From assembly GCF_000002875.2 (NCBI RefSeq), contig NC_009400.2:503574-567573 (forward strand): a stretch of DNA of 64,000 nt. The letters run 5' to 3'. The translations under genes and the position numbers were made by a program. Each line of letters begins with the position of its first letter. Within the stretch, counting starts at the first letter, position 1. The notes beneath the pieces were generated by a model. It did not search any database and was not told where the DNA came from. It saw only the letters and a list, made by a program, of their open reading frames with translations. This document shows, piece after piece, positions 1 to 11,300 of the stretch. This DNA is from Leishmania infantum JPCM5 (lineage: Eukaryota; Euglenozoa; Kinetoplastea; Trypanosomatida; Trypanosomatidae).

Positions 1-3000
1 GTGGCGGTCATCGCGCAGTGCTCGGGCATAGCAGGGGATGGGACGACCCTTGCGGCTCACCGACACCGCGCGTGCGAACTTCGTGCGCGGCGGCAACATT
101 GTTTTTTCTGGTGAGCTAGCAATGGAGCTTGCCGTTGGAAGTGAGGCAGTGACCCCACTGAAGCTCCGCATCGACGAGCGTGGCCTCTGCATCCCGGTGG
201 ACGCGACGCTACCTTGTGCCACATGCTCGATGAGGCTGAACACCGCTGGACGATGCAGCGTTGCGGGAAGCGGCGGCGATGGGATGGCCAGCTTTAGCGA
301 CGCCAATGACGCTCTTCCCTTCGAGGACGCTCCAGACAAGCGCGGCGCCTTGCCGGCAAGACAAGTGAGGCACAGAAGACTCCATACGGTGTTGCCTGTG
401 ATGTATGCGCCGCCGTCGTCTTTGACGTCGCCGCATTGAGTGGGGGTGTTCGTGGTCGCCTCGCTGCTGGCACACAACTGCGCCAGGGGGACGGCGTACT
501 GATGGAAGACAAGGTCCAGCGACGGTGCGTACCGCTCGACGACGCCGATGATGTCCACATAGCTCTGCATTGTGTGGTCTGGCGACCGGCACAGGATGTC
601 AATGAACTCTGTCAGCGAGATCCGCTGGAGCAGCCTCGCGACGCGCTCTTGCTCGATAATGCTGAGGACGCTGACCGAGCGTTTGGCGAAGCGAACGGCA
701 TCGTGCAGAGCACTAAAGGACAGGGCGATCCACTGTGCTTGGCGTCGAACCTGTTCCAGCCAGCCACGGTGGCTGTGCGGTGGGTGCGACCACTCATCGT
801 TCAGCCTGTGCCTCTTCCCTTCATGTGCGGCGGCCGTCGAGGCGGGGAGATTGGTCCGCTTGCCTTTGATGGACAGAGGCGCGAGTTGCTGTCTGTGGCG
901 CGTGGACCAGCTCGTATAGTAGCGCATGAGGGCCGCTATCAGCACCAGCAGCGTGCCGCGCGACCTCTCGAATAGCTGATCGGCCGTGACAATGCACGCA
1001 GTGCCGGTGAGCTGCTCATACGTGTCAACGACGACGCGGCACACCTGCTGCAGGTTCTTTCTTGTGGAGGAGGAGAGGCTGTACATGATGGAGACGCCAG
1101 AGGCGGACACACTGACGAGACCGTTGCTGGCCTCTCCAGAGGTCGACGGGGTCGGCGGCCGGCGCTCTTCATGCGCGGCACTTGCTACTGCTGCACTACC
1201 GCAGCCACCGTCGATGTCCGCCAGCTGCTCCGCTTTGCGGAGCAGCGTATGGCACTCGTCCAGGATGACTCTGTCGGCAAGCTCGATGGTGCGCACGAGA
1301 TCCCACGAGGGGACCGTGACAGTGGCAGCACCGCCACGGTCGGTCAGCGACGCGTCGGCCGCGCCGGTGGTGGCCACCGACGTCGTTGTCGTTGTGGCGA
1401 GAGCGTCGTGCCTGTCGTGGCCAGCCACCCTTGATCCATCCTCTGCCCCGCAGCAGCCCCGCATTAGCAAGAGAATCATGTGCAGCGGCACCAGAACAGT
1501 GTCAGATGCTGCGATCGATCTCGTCCTCGACGCCGACACCACTGCGGCGGCAGGATTGAGTAGCATCTCGAGACCGGTGAGGGGGCCGCGCGTAACTTCC
1601 TTTTTACTCGCGTTGCTCGCCCTATCTGTAGAAGTCGCGCGCGGCACTGGCATCTCGCTCGTAGAGGGCGCATCCGGTGTGGCGCTGTCACGCTTGGCCT
1701 GCAGGCGTGGCGATGCAGAAGTGATGCACTTGTCGCGGAGACCGACGCTTTCCCGCACCACATCCTTTGCCTCCTCGGGCTTCTGACCCGTGGTGACACC
1801 TTTGCCGCTGCCTTCGGCCGCCACCTCGGCAACATCGTCGTCGTCGTCTTCGCCTTCGTCGTCAGGGAAGAAGGAGACGTACTCGGTCTGCACTGTATCG
1901 ACGCATGCCTGGGCCCACTGCAGCAGCGTCGGCAGTGCTACCAGTGTGTGCGGTGGATGCCGGACCACCGACTCTTCGCTTGCCGTTGATAGGGGCGATG
2001 TCGCTGCAGAGCAGCCCAGATTAGCCTGCGACATGTTGGGCGACAGTGCCGAGGAGCTTCGGTCATCACCGCCAGAGGTGGTGCTCACCGCCACCGAGAG
2101 GCCGTTCAAGGCGTGCGCCTCGTCCAGCACTGGCGGAGCGTCAGGCAGCAGCAGCGAGCGCAGCATGAGCGATCCAACACGGTCGATCTCGCGGACGTGT
2201 TGCAGCAGCTTTTTGTACACCTGCTCCCGCTGCACAGTGACCCCCTCGGCAGCGTCGCGCTCCTCATCTTGGCGGTGCAGGGTGTTCTGAAGGACTGCGC
2301 AGGAGGCCTGCATCGATGCAGACTCGTTCTCCAGCCGCTCAATGTCGGCGCGCTTCTTCGCCAGGAGGGCCTTTGCCAAGCTGTCGGCCTCGGCAATCTG
2401 CAGCGTCAGTGCCCCGTATCCACGCCAGCGTCGCAGGGCAATACGCACCCACTCGCACGTCCAACGCTCCGCCCAGCGGGCGCGCTGACGCTGTTCCTGC
2501 ACCTTTCTCTCGTGGCACAAGCGCTTCCACGCGCGCAGCACCGCATGCATGAGGCACCGCATCCAGTGCCGGTGCGTGCATTCGATCAGACGTGGTACGT
2601 TGCGCTGATGCAGCTCGAGAGACCGCACCTCGTGGGCGAGCTCCACGGTCGTTCGTGCGGCGTCGTAGTGCGCGGCAACATACGTCATTCGTGTGAAGCT
2701 CGGGTACAGCAGTTCGTACAGATCGGCGGCGTTGCCGAGGCCGTCATCGATGTGGCAGGGTAAGCGGTTTCCGCGGTGCACCTCACCGCATAGCCACGAG
2801 GCCGACTCATGCCCCGTCACAGCAGGCGGCAACCCGGCGGCGGCAGCCACCGTCTCCCTGTCACCACCATCCCCGCCATCCTTTCGGTCCAGCTCGAGAG
2901 CGTTGAGGAGTTCCTCGTCTTGCACGCTGCCGCCCAGAATGGCGCGGTTTGTCGGGGTGTCGGACACGAGCGTGAACTCGACCAGCATGCGGATGTACGG

Positions 3001-4539
3001 GCTGAGGCTCTGCTGGTGGCGCGGGAGACCGTCGACGAGGGAGCTGAGGAGGTACGTCGCCACCACCGCGCGCTCGCAGAGGGGGCGGAGGTGGCCCCCG
3101 CTGACGACGCTGCCGACTTCGTCGTCGCACATGTCTGGGGTGAAGTGCTCCAAGCGGTCAAACACGCCGCCGAAAGGCCCCGTTGCTGTCACGGTGCCGA
3201 GCAGGCGCTGAATTAAGAAGTGCGCCAAGCGCTTACCCTGCTCACCACGAATGCGCTCGCTGTCAAGCACCAGTTTCCACCGCGCCGCCGCCCTCACTTT
3301 GGTGCTGTCTGGAGAAGCTGCTGCGCTCGCAGCAAGCGGTGCGGTGGGTACGCACGACGTCGTTTTTAAACACCTTTGCCGCCCTTGTCCTCGGTGGGGC
3401 TCAGACACGTCGACAACGTGTTCTGTGGTGGAGGGCACGCACGTGATCGTGCCCCCCGTCCAACCCCACAGCCGCTGCTGGAGACTCGTCAGTGAACCTA
3501 CGGTGGCTTCGCCCTCACTCGGCGGCGAAGCGTTGTCGCTCAGCCGGCTGCCGCTGGAGTGCGGACTGGCAGCCCGCACGAGCGCTCCAGTAGCAGCCTC
3601 ATGCTCAAGGATGGAAACTTCGGCGACAGCCGCGTTGACCGGCAGAGGCGCCGACAGCGTTGCCGGAGCCCGGGAAGAGGCGCGAGAACTGCGCCCCCTG
3701 CACAGTAAACTCCCTAGCGCAGGCGCAGAGCTGTCTACACTCACTTGCCGTTCAGACGAGAGCGAGACAGACCGCCCCAACGCTGATCCCCTCGCCAAAC
3801 GCACGGCCGACGCGGCAGTGCCGTCCTTCTCCCCTTCGTGCTCTACTCCTTTTGCGCCGGTCAGTGGCAGCAGGCGGCGGTGCCGCGCCGTGGCTAGCAC
3901 GCTCGCCCGCGCCTCCGCACTGTCTCGTCGTCGAGACAGGCGCGCCTTGCTCGACTGCGCTGTCGCCGCCGCTGCTGCTACGGGTGCGGGTGCGGCACGC
4001 TGAGCGGGTGGCTGCGGCGGCCTTCGTGCCGTGAGGGAGTGCGTGCGGAGCGGCACAACCGCCACGTCTGCGGTTGTTGCTGCTACTGGTGCAGAAGCGG
4101 CACACGTCTTCCTGGCAAAGAAGGAGTTGTTGGGAACCATCATGATGGTTGGTGAGGATGGCGCCGCCGTTAGTACCGCCACCCTGCGCCACGACAGCGA
4201 GTCTGAGCGGGGCGTCGACGAGGAGGGCTGTGCCAGGGACGACGCCGCTGGCGTGGCGCGCATCTCCGTGGTCGCATTGGCCGAGTATAGTGTAGAGATG
4301 CACTCGCTCCGTGGGGACCCTGCGCTCTTCTCGGTCTCCGAGTGGTGCGACGAACACGTGGCACCGACGCCGGTGCCATCGCAGGCACCCCGCGACGCCC
4401 GCTCGTTGCCGATCAGACAATCTGAAGGAGAGAAGAGTTGCGAACGCGACGGCGACGGCGACAACGTGAATGCTGGGCTTGTCGCCTCACCGACATTGGT
4501 TTGGATGGGAGGCAGCCGCTGCCTCGTGCTTGAATGCAT
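1..4539 (-). CDS. large conserved-type hypothetical protein, C-terminus cut by window edge
   Basis: A minus-strand frame is open from the ATG at 4539 to base 1 (1513 codons) with no in-frame stop seen, so the gene continues beyond the window. The first ~400 residues are Ser/Ala/Thr-rich low complexity. A more ordered, conserved-looking part starts near residue 420 (RWKLVLDSERIRGEQGKRLA), followed by an Arg/Trp-rich helical stretch around 640-720 that resembles IQ/coiled-coil sequence. An acidic run (FFPDDEGEDDDD) lies near residue 890, and a segment containing ILDECHTLL near 1090. The DECH string is not accompanied by a P-loop or other helicase motifs, so I do not call a helicase. A segment near residue 1175 (CIVTADQLFERSRGTLLVLI) weakly recalls the end of a calponin-homology domain; this is a by-eye impression only. 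Function unknown. The start is tentative: it is the first ATG after a plausible splice acceptor. Confidence 0.8.
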   Translation of the reverse strand, partial: MHSSTRQRLPPIQTNVGEATSPAFTLSPSPSRSQLFSPSDCLIGNERASRGACDGTGVGATCSSHHSETEKSAGSPRSECISTLYSANATTEMRATPAASSLAQPSSSTPRSDSLSWRRVAVLTAAPSSPTIMMVPNNSFFARKTCAASAPVAATTADVAVVPLRTHSLTARRPPQPPAQRAAPAPVAAAAATAQSSKARLSRRRDSAEARASVLATARHRRLLPLTGAKGVEHEGEKDGTAASAVRLARGSALGRSVSLSSERQVSVDSSAPALGSLLCRGRSSRASSRAPATLSAPLPVNAAVAEVSILEHEAATGALVRAASPHSSGSRLSDNASPPSEGEATVGSLTSLQQRLWGWTGGTITCVPSTTEHVVDVSEPHRGQGRQRCLKTTSCVPTAPLAASAAASPDSTKVRAAARWKLVLDSERIRGEQGKRLAHFLIQRLLGTVTATGPFGGVFDRLEHFTPDMCDDEVGSVVSGGHLRPLCERAVVATYLLSSLVDGLPRHQQSLSPYIRMLVEFTLVSDTPTNRAILGGSVQDEELLNALELDRKDGGDGGDRETVAAAAGLPPAVTGHESASWLCGEVHRGNRLPCHIDDGLGNAADLYELLYPSFTRMTYVAAHYDAARTTVELAHEVRSLELHQRNVPRLIECTHRHWMRCLMHAVLRAWKRLCHERKVQEQRQRARWAERWTCEWVRIALRRWRGYGALTLQIAEADSLAKALLAKKRADIERLENESASMQASCAVLQNTLHRQDEERDAAEGVTVQREQVYKKLLQHVREIDRVGSLMLRSLLLPDAPPVLDEAHALNGLSVAVSTTSGGDDRSSSALSPNMSQANLGCSAATSPLSTASEESVVRHPPHTLVALPTLLQWAQACVDTVQTEYVSFFPDDEGEDDDDDVAEVAAEGSGKGVTTGQKPEEAKDVVRESVGLRDKCITSASPRLQAKRDSATPDAPSTSEMPVPRATSTDRASNASKKEVTRGPLTGLEMLLNPAAAVVSASRTRSIAASDTVLVPLHMILLLMRGCCGAEDGSRVAGHDRHDALATTTTTSVATTGAADASLTDRGGAATVTVPSWDLVRTIELADRVILDECHTLLRKAEQLADIDGGCGSAAVASAAHEERRPPTPSTSGEASNGLVSVSASGVSIMYSLSSSTRKNLQQVCRVVVDTYEQLTGTACIVTADQLFERSRGTLLVLIAALMRYYTSWSTRHRQQLAPLSIKGKRTNLPASTAAAHEGKRHRLNDEWSHPPHSHRGWLEQVRRQAQWIALSFSALHDAVRFAKRSVSVLSIIEQERVARLLQRISLTEFIDILCRSPDHTMQSYVDIIGVVERYAPSLDLVFHQYAVPLAQLCASSEATTNTPTQCGDVKDDGGAYITGNTVWSLLCLTCLAGKAPRLSGASSKGRASLASLKLAIPSPPLPATLHRPAVFSLIEHVAQGSVASTGMQRPRSSMRSFSGVTASLPTASSIASSPEKTMLPPRTKFARAVSVSRKGRPIPCYARALRDDRH

Positions 4540-5301
4540 TCTTGCGTGTGTGCTAAGGTGAAGGGGCTGAGGAGCGCGCGAGAGGGGGGAGATGTATTTA
4601 CAACGTCCACCGTTCGAGGTGTACTAGCAAGCGGAGACACACACACACACACACACACCGGGGGAGTGGGAAGGGGGGAGGGGGCGACCGCCGTGTGAGT
4701 AAGTGTCTCTCCGTGTGCGCGTCGAGGTGTGCCGTTGCCCCATCAAGGGCAAGCAAAGGATACAGATAAGAGCTCGAGGGAGAAGACGTGAAAGTGCAGA
4801 GAAGGTGAGTGTGGGAGGGAGATTTGCAGGCAAGCGCGTCTCCGTGCACGGGCCGCGCATCCACCAGCCGACGGGAAGCGATACATTGGGCCGCAGTTTC
4901 TTTCGCAGCGACGCTCGAGGAGCCGCCACCATACACCTAAGCCGCCCCTTCTTCTTTCATCGCCGCATTCTTAGTGTGCCGTACAGAGACATCCGCAGAC
5001 GCATGCAAGGAGACAGAAGAACGGATGAAAACTCACAAGACGTGCCGCGGCCCTACTTGTCCTTGTTCTTGGGTGCTAGCGAGTTGCCCCGTGGGGAGCA
5101 ACTCCTATGCGACATCTTCGACACCGACCCCTTTCTTTTTTTGGTTCTGCGGTTCGGTGTCCGCAGGGCCGTTGCCACTCGGTCTCCGTCTGACGTCCCG
5201 CGCATATCGAGTGCGTGCGTGTACAGCATCCCGCCCTTGCCCAGCTGCACACGTCTCTCTCTTTGCTGGCCTCTCCCCACCCCACGACTCGAACCAAACG
5301 A
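4540..5301. other. intergenic spacer with (AC)11 microsatellite
   Basis: Spacer between the left-edge gene and the end of the 2233-residue gene. It holds an (AC)11 run at 4637-4658 and a G-rich stretch just right of it. The short open frames here have no recognisable content and read as low complexity; I see no gene. Confidence 0.6.
4624..4685 (-). promoter_or_regulatory. candidate trans-splicing signal for the left-edge gene
   Basis: On the minus strand a C/T-rich tract (complement of 4660-4685) is followed by a (GT)11 run and then the first AG dinucleotide, complement of 4624-4625, about 85 nt before the ATG at 4539. A polypyrimidine tract followed by the first AG is the normal spliced-leader acceptor arrangement in trypanosomatids. 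The assignment is inferred from position only. Confidence 0.4.
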
Positions 5302-8300
5302 CTAGTACTCCAACACAATCTGCCGCGGCGGCTGCGGAGGCGGTGACGAGGGTGATTGGCTTCCGCCATTCTGCTTCATCACCTTATGATGTGCCTCCAT
5401 CTGGAGTTGGTTGTAGTGCTTGACCGACTTGCGCAGAGCCTCCCAGATGTCGCCTGCCCGCTCGCGCAGCGCGGCCACCTCGCTCTGCAGAGCCACCTGC
5501 TCATCTTCCGCCGTCCGCAGCCCACGAGCAAAACCGCTGCCAGGCAAGTGGCGTGGCGGCGGGGACGGCGGTGGGCTCTGCCACAGCTGAGACGGCGCCC
5601 CCAGCTGACCGACGGCCTCTTGCAGGCGCTGCTGTGGGTCAGGTTCCGCGTAGAAGCGCGCATCGTCGGTATCGTTTTCGGTAGCTGTTGTGGCTTCCCC
5701 GACCGCATCGCAGCGGTGCACCAGCAGCTCGTAGAAGGGTCGCTCCTCGACGTCGTTACCGTTGCGCACCCACGCACGGTGGCGCTGCACGCGATGCTGG
5801 TGCGTCTGCACGACCTCAATCGCTCGAGCCGCGCCATCGCCTCCTCCGCTGATCGACACACCTGCAGAAGCCTCACCAGTACATGGGGTGGGCGCGGCGA
5901 CGGGGCGCACAGCTGCGAAGGTGCTGTTCGAGTTGCACCTGTGCCGATCCGGCGAGCGCGCCGCCTCACCCATGTCTGCCGACGCTGCTGCGGGTAAGGA
6001 CATGATCACCAAGGACGATGTCTGCCGAAGCGTACCGCCGGCCTTTCGCTCTGACATGGAGGACGACCACGCAGTCCCGTCCTCGTCTAGCTGCAGTGAA
6101 CCGTTGGTGCAGATCAGTTGACCTTCGTCGTAGGCGGTGTTGTGGTGCGTCGTGCTGGTGCCAAGGCCGCTGCTGTCCGACCTCTGCGCGGAGCTGTGCA
6201 TATCTCGGTCGGACCCTAGCCGCGAGCCTGGGCATACGACGAAGTTGTCCAGCACCATGGAGCGGGACTTGAGCAGGAGCTGCGTGTCGTCATGCTCGTC
6301 GCGGAAGCGTGAGATTGCCCCGGCGAAGAAGGAGGCAAGGTATGTGAAGGGGGTGCGGTCTCTGCCGTGGCTGCGAACGCGGCCAGCACCGCTGCCGCTG
6401 GCGGCGGCGCTGATTTCACCCGTTGGCAGCCCGCGAAGCACTACGCGGAACGTCGGGACCCTCATGTTCGCCGCCACGGAGCACAGCAGCAACCACAGCG
6501 TGTCACGGGCCTCCTCGGGTGTGATGACGAACGGTGGACACCCCGGGCCAAAGCCGCTGGTCATCTGATCTAGCTCCGTCGTGAAGTTCAAGTTGCTGCT
6601 GCCTCGGTTGGCGTCGGCGCTGCGACCTTTGTTGTTGCCACGCTTGGACTTGCGGGATCGGCCGGCCAGCAGGCGCGGCTTCCTGGGCCGTGCTGCCGTT
6701 TTGTCTGCGAGGTCCGCGTAAAGACCGTAGTTGTTCGGCAGCGTCGCAGTCGTCTGGGGAGATCCGAGCAGCTTGTCGGCCCGTATGATCAGTTCCTCCA
6801 GAGGCCCAGACGCGTACTGGTGGTACAGCAGGCCTGCAACAAGACCGAGGCGTGGGATATCTACCCAGGTCAGCTCCGCCGCTATTTCGACCGTGCGGAT
6901 GCGATTTGCCGGGGCCGTCCAGACGGCGACCAGCATCGGCAGCCAGCTCGGCTGCTGAAGAAAGAGGCGGCCATGCGGCATGTCCTCTGGTTCGTAGATG
7001 GCCGTCTTCAAGTACAGCAGCACCCCGTCGAGCTCCTGCGGGGCGGTGTGCGGCAGCAGAATACGGTTGAGGGAGCGAAGCAAGTCTTCCCGCTGCTTCG
7101 CTGCGTCCTCGGCGTCGCGGCGTGCCTGGCGCAGCTCTTCGAGCTCCTGCTGCTGCGCCTTCACCTCCAGCATGGCCATGTGCCACATCTCTTCTTCCTC
7201 GTTCTCGGTGGCCCGGTACGCCGTTGGGGTTTCGGCGCTGTTCACCGTGATTCCCGTGCTGAGCACGCTCGCACCGGGCGATGACGGAGAGTCGCACGCG
7301 CGCTGCTCACTCTCCACGAAATGCGTGACGGACATCCGCGCGTGCTTGACCAGCGCCGGTGCCCTCTTGACGGCCCCTACCGCCTTTCTGCGCGTTGAAG
7401 TGGCTGTGACACCTCTGAGCTTGGTCGCCATAGCAACGATGGTCGCCGCAGAGGTGCCCTTCGGCGCTGTCGTGTTCGTGGGGGTTGCGATTATTTTGGC
7501 CCTTCCTGCCTTCGGCGGCAGCGGCAACGGCAGCGAAGGGGCCGCCGCCGCTGCCGATACGGTTGACGGCGCTGCCGTGACCTTGTCTCTGTGTGCCAGT
7601 GGCGTCTCTGCCCCTCTGCTGTTCACGCCGCTGTTCGCCATAGTGAGGTGAGTCTTGGGCTCGCGGGGGGAGTGCGGCGAGCGGAACGCTACCTTAGAGA
7701 CCTCCTGTACCGCATCCGGACCTATCTTCTTGCCTGAGGCCACAGCCGCCGCCGAGCTCTCCGGGCCTACCGTGGAGGCCATGACACTCGGCTCGGCGCT
7801 GGCCGCCTCGACAGGGGCGTTATCAAAGGTAAGAGCGCTCAGCGTGGGCAGCGCGGCAACGCAGCTGACCGCCGTGAGCAGCGGAGTCGGCGGCACCGAT
7901 GTCCTGAGCGTGCCCTTGCCCCCGGCAACTGGCATCAACGGTGACGGCGCCGACGTGGACCTGCTCAGGCGGCTGTGCGAGAAGTTCTGGAATGTAGACT
8001 GGTGCAGCCTGTTGCCCGGCAGGCACGGCGTGTTGCAGCTGCTGGTCACCAGGCTGCTCAGGTTTCCTTGGAAGTCGTTCGTGCCGGCCTTCGTCGCGGC
8101 TGGAGAGCTGAGGAAGGAGAAGGACGATGATGACGTAGGGCTGCCCTGATCGCAGTCCGCGTCGTTGCGGCGCGATTGCGGTCGTGTGCCGCTCCTGGGA
8201 GAGAGCGGCGAGTTGCACTGCGTAGCGGGGCGGGTGCTGACCGATTTCCTGTTAGTCGCGCGGTTGGGCTCCGCCTTGTTACCCTTCGATCCGCACTGCA

Positions 8301-11300
8301 GCGTCCGCGGAGCGCCCTCAGTGCCTTCGTTGGCAGCGCCGGATGGCTTGCCGACGACGCGCTTGCGCTTCGTGCCGCAGATCTTGCCCCTGACGCTGTC
8401 GCACTGGTCCTTCTCTGTATCGATGGAGCTCGGAGCGTGGCTGCTCTGCCGGTCGCCGCCCGATTTCGCCTCCGACGCCGTACAGCAGCTGCTCACGCTG
8501 TCCGCTAAGTGGGTTGCCTCGCCTTTCAACGCTTCCGGACTTTGACTTTTAGTACCGAGCCCGACACACGTGTCCTCACCAGGTTTCTTGAGCGACGGCT
8601 GGTTACCGTCTGCGCCGCTGGCACCTTGCTCATCCAGCGCCATGTTGCTGCTCCTGTGCATGTTGGCGGGCGAATGTGACGCGGCACCGGGATGACTGGC
8701 GTGGTGCTCGTCCGCTGTGAACAGAGGAGTGCTGGGCTTCGATGCGTAAAAGCGGTTGAACTTTGGAATCCGCGGCGCGGGCTGCGGATGGGTGGCGTCG
8801 ACGGCGGCAGCAGCCGGCACTGTGACGGCCGGGCTGCCGCCTTCGAAGAAGAGGTAGTCGACGTCGTCGCCGACCTCCTCGCTTGGTGTGTCGTCGTCAT
8901 GATGGAGGGCGCCGAGGGCGGTCGTCTGCAACACCGGCGCGATGCCGGCGTATTTCTGCAGGAACAATGCTATCGGCTGCGCAAATTCGGGATTTGAGAG
9001 TAGGTGCAGGGCCCAGGTGCGCAGTACGGCTGCGATGACGGGCAGTGTCACCCACACGGAGGCCACGCGCGAAAAGGATGGCGAGACGTCCGGGTCAGCT
9101 GCGAGGCTGTTGCCATGACAGGTGTGCTTCGACTCGAAGCAGTCAACGGAGCTGCCCGCCACCCCGCCAGGCCCGGCCGCAGCACCTCTCGCTGCGGTGA
9201 CGTCGCCTGACCGTATGGGCCGGTTCAGCGTCACAATCTCTTCGCGCACCTCGACATCGTCGAGGTAGTAGGATATCTCTTGCAGCTCCACCGCATCGCG
9301 CATGGGGCGGCCACCGACGCGGCGGCAGATACGGTACCGGTGACTATTCTGTTCCTCAGCCTGCTGCTGCTGCGGTGCTGTTGCCTGCCGCACCTTGTTG
9401 CCATTTCCTTGAAAGACTTTAAGGTGCTTGCGCACGTCGCCGACGACGCCGCTCAACGTGCGGCCCTCCGTCCACGTCATGCCGGCCAGCAGTGTCTGCA
9501 ACTCCCTCACCGCCGTGAACGACGAGGCTTCCACAAACATGATGCCGCCGTACATGACGTCCGTCACGACACCCTCACCGTATGTGTGCCGAGATGACTT
9601 CCTCGAGTCATCCATGTCGATAGGATACCGGATATAGCGGTGCTCCTGCCAGCGGAAGGGGTCGATAGAGACGCTGAAGCTGCTCACGCTGAAGGCGACC
9701 AGCACGCTTCCGTCCGACCCGGCACGTGTGAAGGCACCATGCGGTGCGCCGGAGGGGCCTGGCGACGCCGCCGGGCTGCCGTCGCCGTCACGAGAGGTCT
9801 TCGGAGCGGCTGCGGATGCTGAGTAGCTACTCGAGCGACCGACGCCGCTCAGCTGAGGTGGCGGTAGCGCCCCCATCAGCGATGGCAGACGCGAACTCGG
9901 AATACAGAGCGCGAGCGCCAGCACGCTGTCTTCCGGGAACTTGGCAGCTGCAAAGGCTCCGGCCTCGCCGCTGCCGTTCTTGTCGGGGCGGTGGGCGCGG
10001 TTGCGCGGAGGGCTGAGAAGAGAGTTGCTGAGGTGGCTGCCAGAGCCGTCGCCGGCGCCGCGCAGCTTGTCTGATTGGGACAAGAAAGAGTTGCTCAGAC
10101 TGCCGCTGCCGCGCGAGAAGCTGCCGTTCTCTATGTAGGACAAGACATACTGACTGAACGAGTGCCGCAACAGCATCTCTGCGATGGCGCCGCCGTCCTC
10201 ACCAGTGACATGCAGCATGTGATTCGTGGAGGCTGAGGGTGACAGACGGCTGTGTTGCATGCCGGGTTGTCTTGGACCGGTGCCGCTCGCCTGCTGCAGC
10301 AGCTCTGCGTGGCCTATGTTGAGCGTCATGCCCTGCGTCATGGCCACGGCGCGGATAAGCGTGTGCAGGGTAGTGTGGAAGAACTCGACTCGATTCCATC
10401 GCATGGCCACTACTCCAGGTGCCGGCTCGAGGTTCCGCTTGCGCAGGAACTTGGTGGTCGGGTCTTCGCTGACCCCATCCGAGAGGCGGAAGGCGAAGCA
10501 GTCCTTGATCCCCATGAAGAGCGGGTTACGGCTGAGGAAGTCATTGTAGTACTGCTCGCGCTTTTCCATCGGCAGTGCGGAGATCTGCTCCGCTGTTAGA
10601 GACTGACGCGGGTTCGCGGCGCCGCTGTCCCCGTCGTTGGAGAGGCTATCGATGGCGCCACCGTAGACTGCCGGCGAGGAGGCCGCGGTGGCCGTAAAGG
10701 ACTTGGCCTTGCCTCTCACCACAGCAGCGCCTGCTCGGTCCAGCGCCGGTGACGCGGTCGGCAGCGGAAACCCTGGGCCGCTCGCACCGGGCCATGCCGT
10801 AATCGGGGACGAGACGCCGCTGTTCATGCAGTAGGATGACACGATGCTCGCTCCTGCCTGGCTACCCAGGCCGCTGCCGTTGACAGGTGGGCACATTGTG
10901 TCGCAGCTGACGCCGCCAACGCTGAACCAGTGCGAGCGGCGTGGCACGCGACGCCCGCCGAAGCCAGCACCTCGTGGGGAGCACGGAATTGGCTGCGACG
11001 GCGCGCTGCCTCCTGCGAAACCGGAAAAGTGTGCACTGGCGTGGCTCAGCGGCGACAAGGAGACGCGTGGTGAGACAGGCGTGAACTCGTCTCTCCCGGT
11101 CTCCGCCCCGGCCGGGTGCGAGGTGGTCATGCTGGCCGGATGCGTCTCCTCGGCAGCCCGCAGCGCCGCCTCCACGGCGTGCACGAAGGAGACTGGAATC
11201 AGCTCCGGCCCGCGTCGGTCCCAGCACCGCCCGAGCAAGCCACGGTGCGTCACGTTGAAGCTGTCCATTGGCCTTACGGGGTCGAACTCCTCCAGTTGAC

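Noticed and set aside
1250..1275. DECH string (ILDECHTLL) in the edge gene, like a DEAD/DEAH helicase motif II
   Set aside because: No Walker A, SAT or motif VI sequence is present in the surrounding residues; the string is isolated in a helical context.
986..1786. 266-codon plus-strand frame
   Set aside because: It is antisense to the minus-strand gene that is open across the whole left edge; its Ser/Thr/Val-rich composition is typical of an antisense frame.
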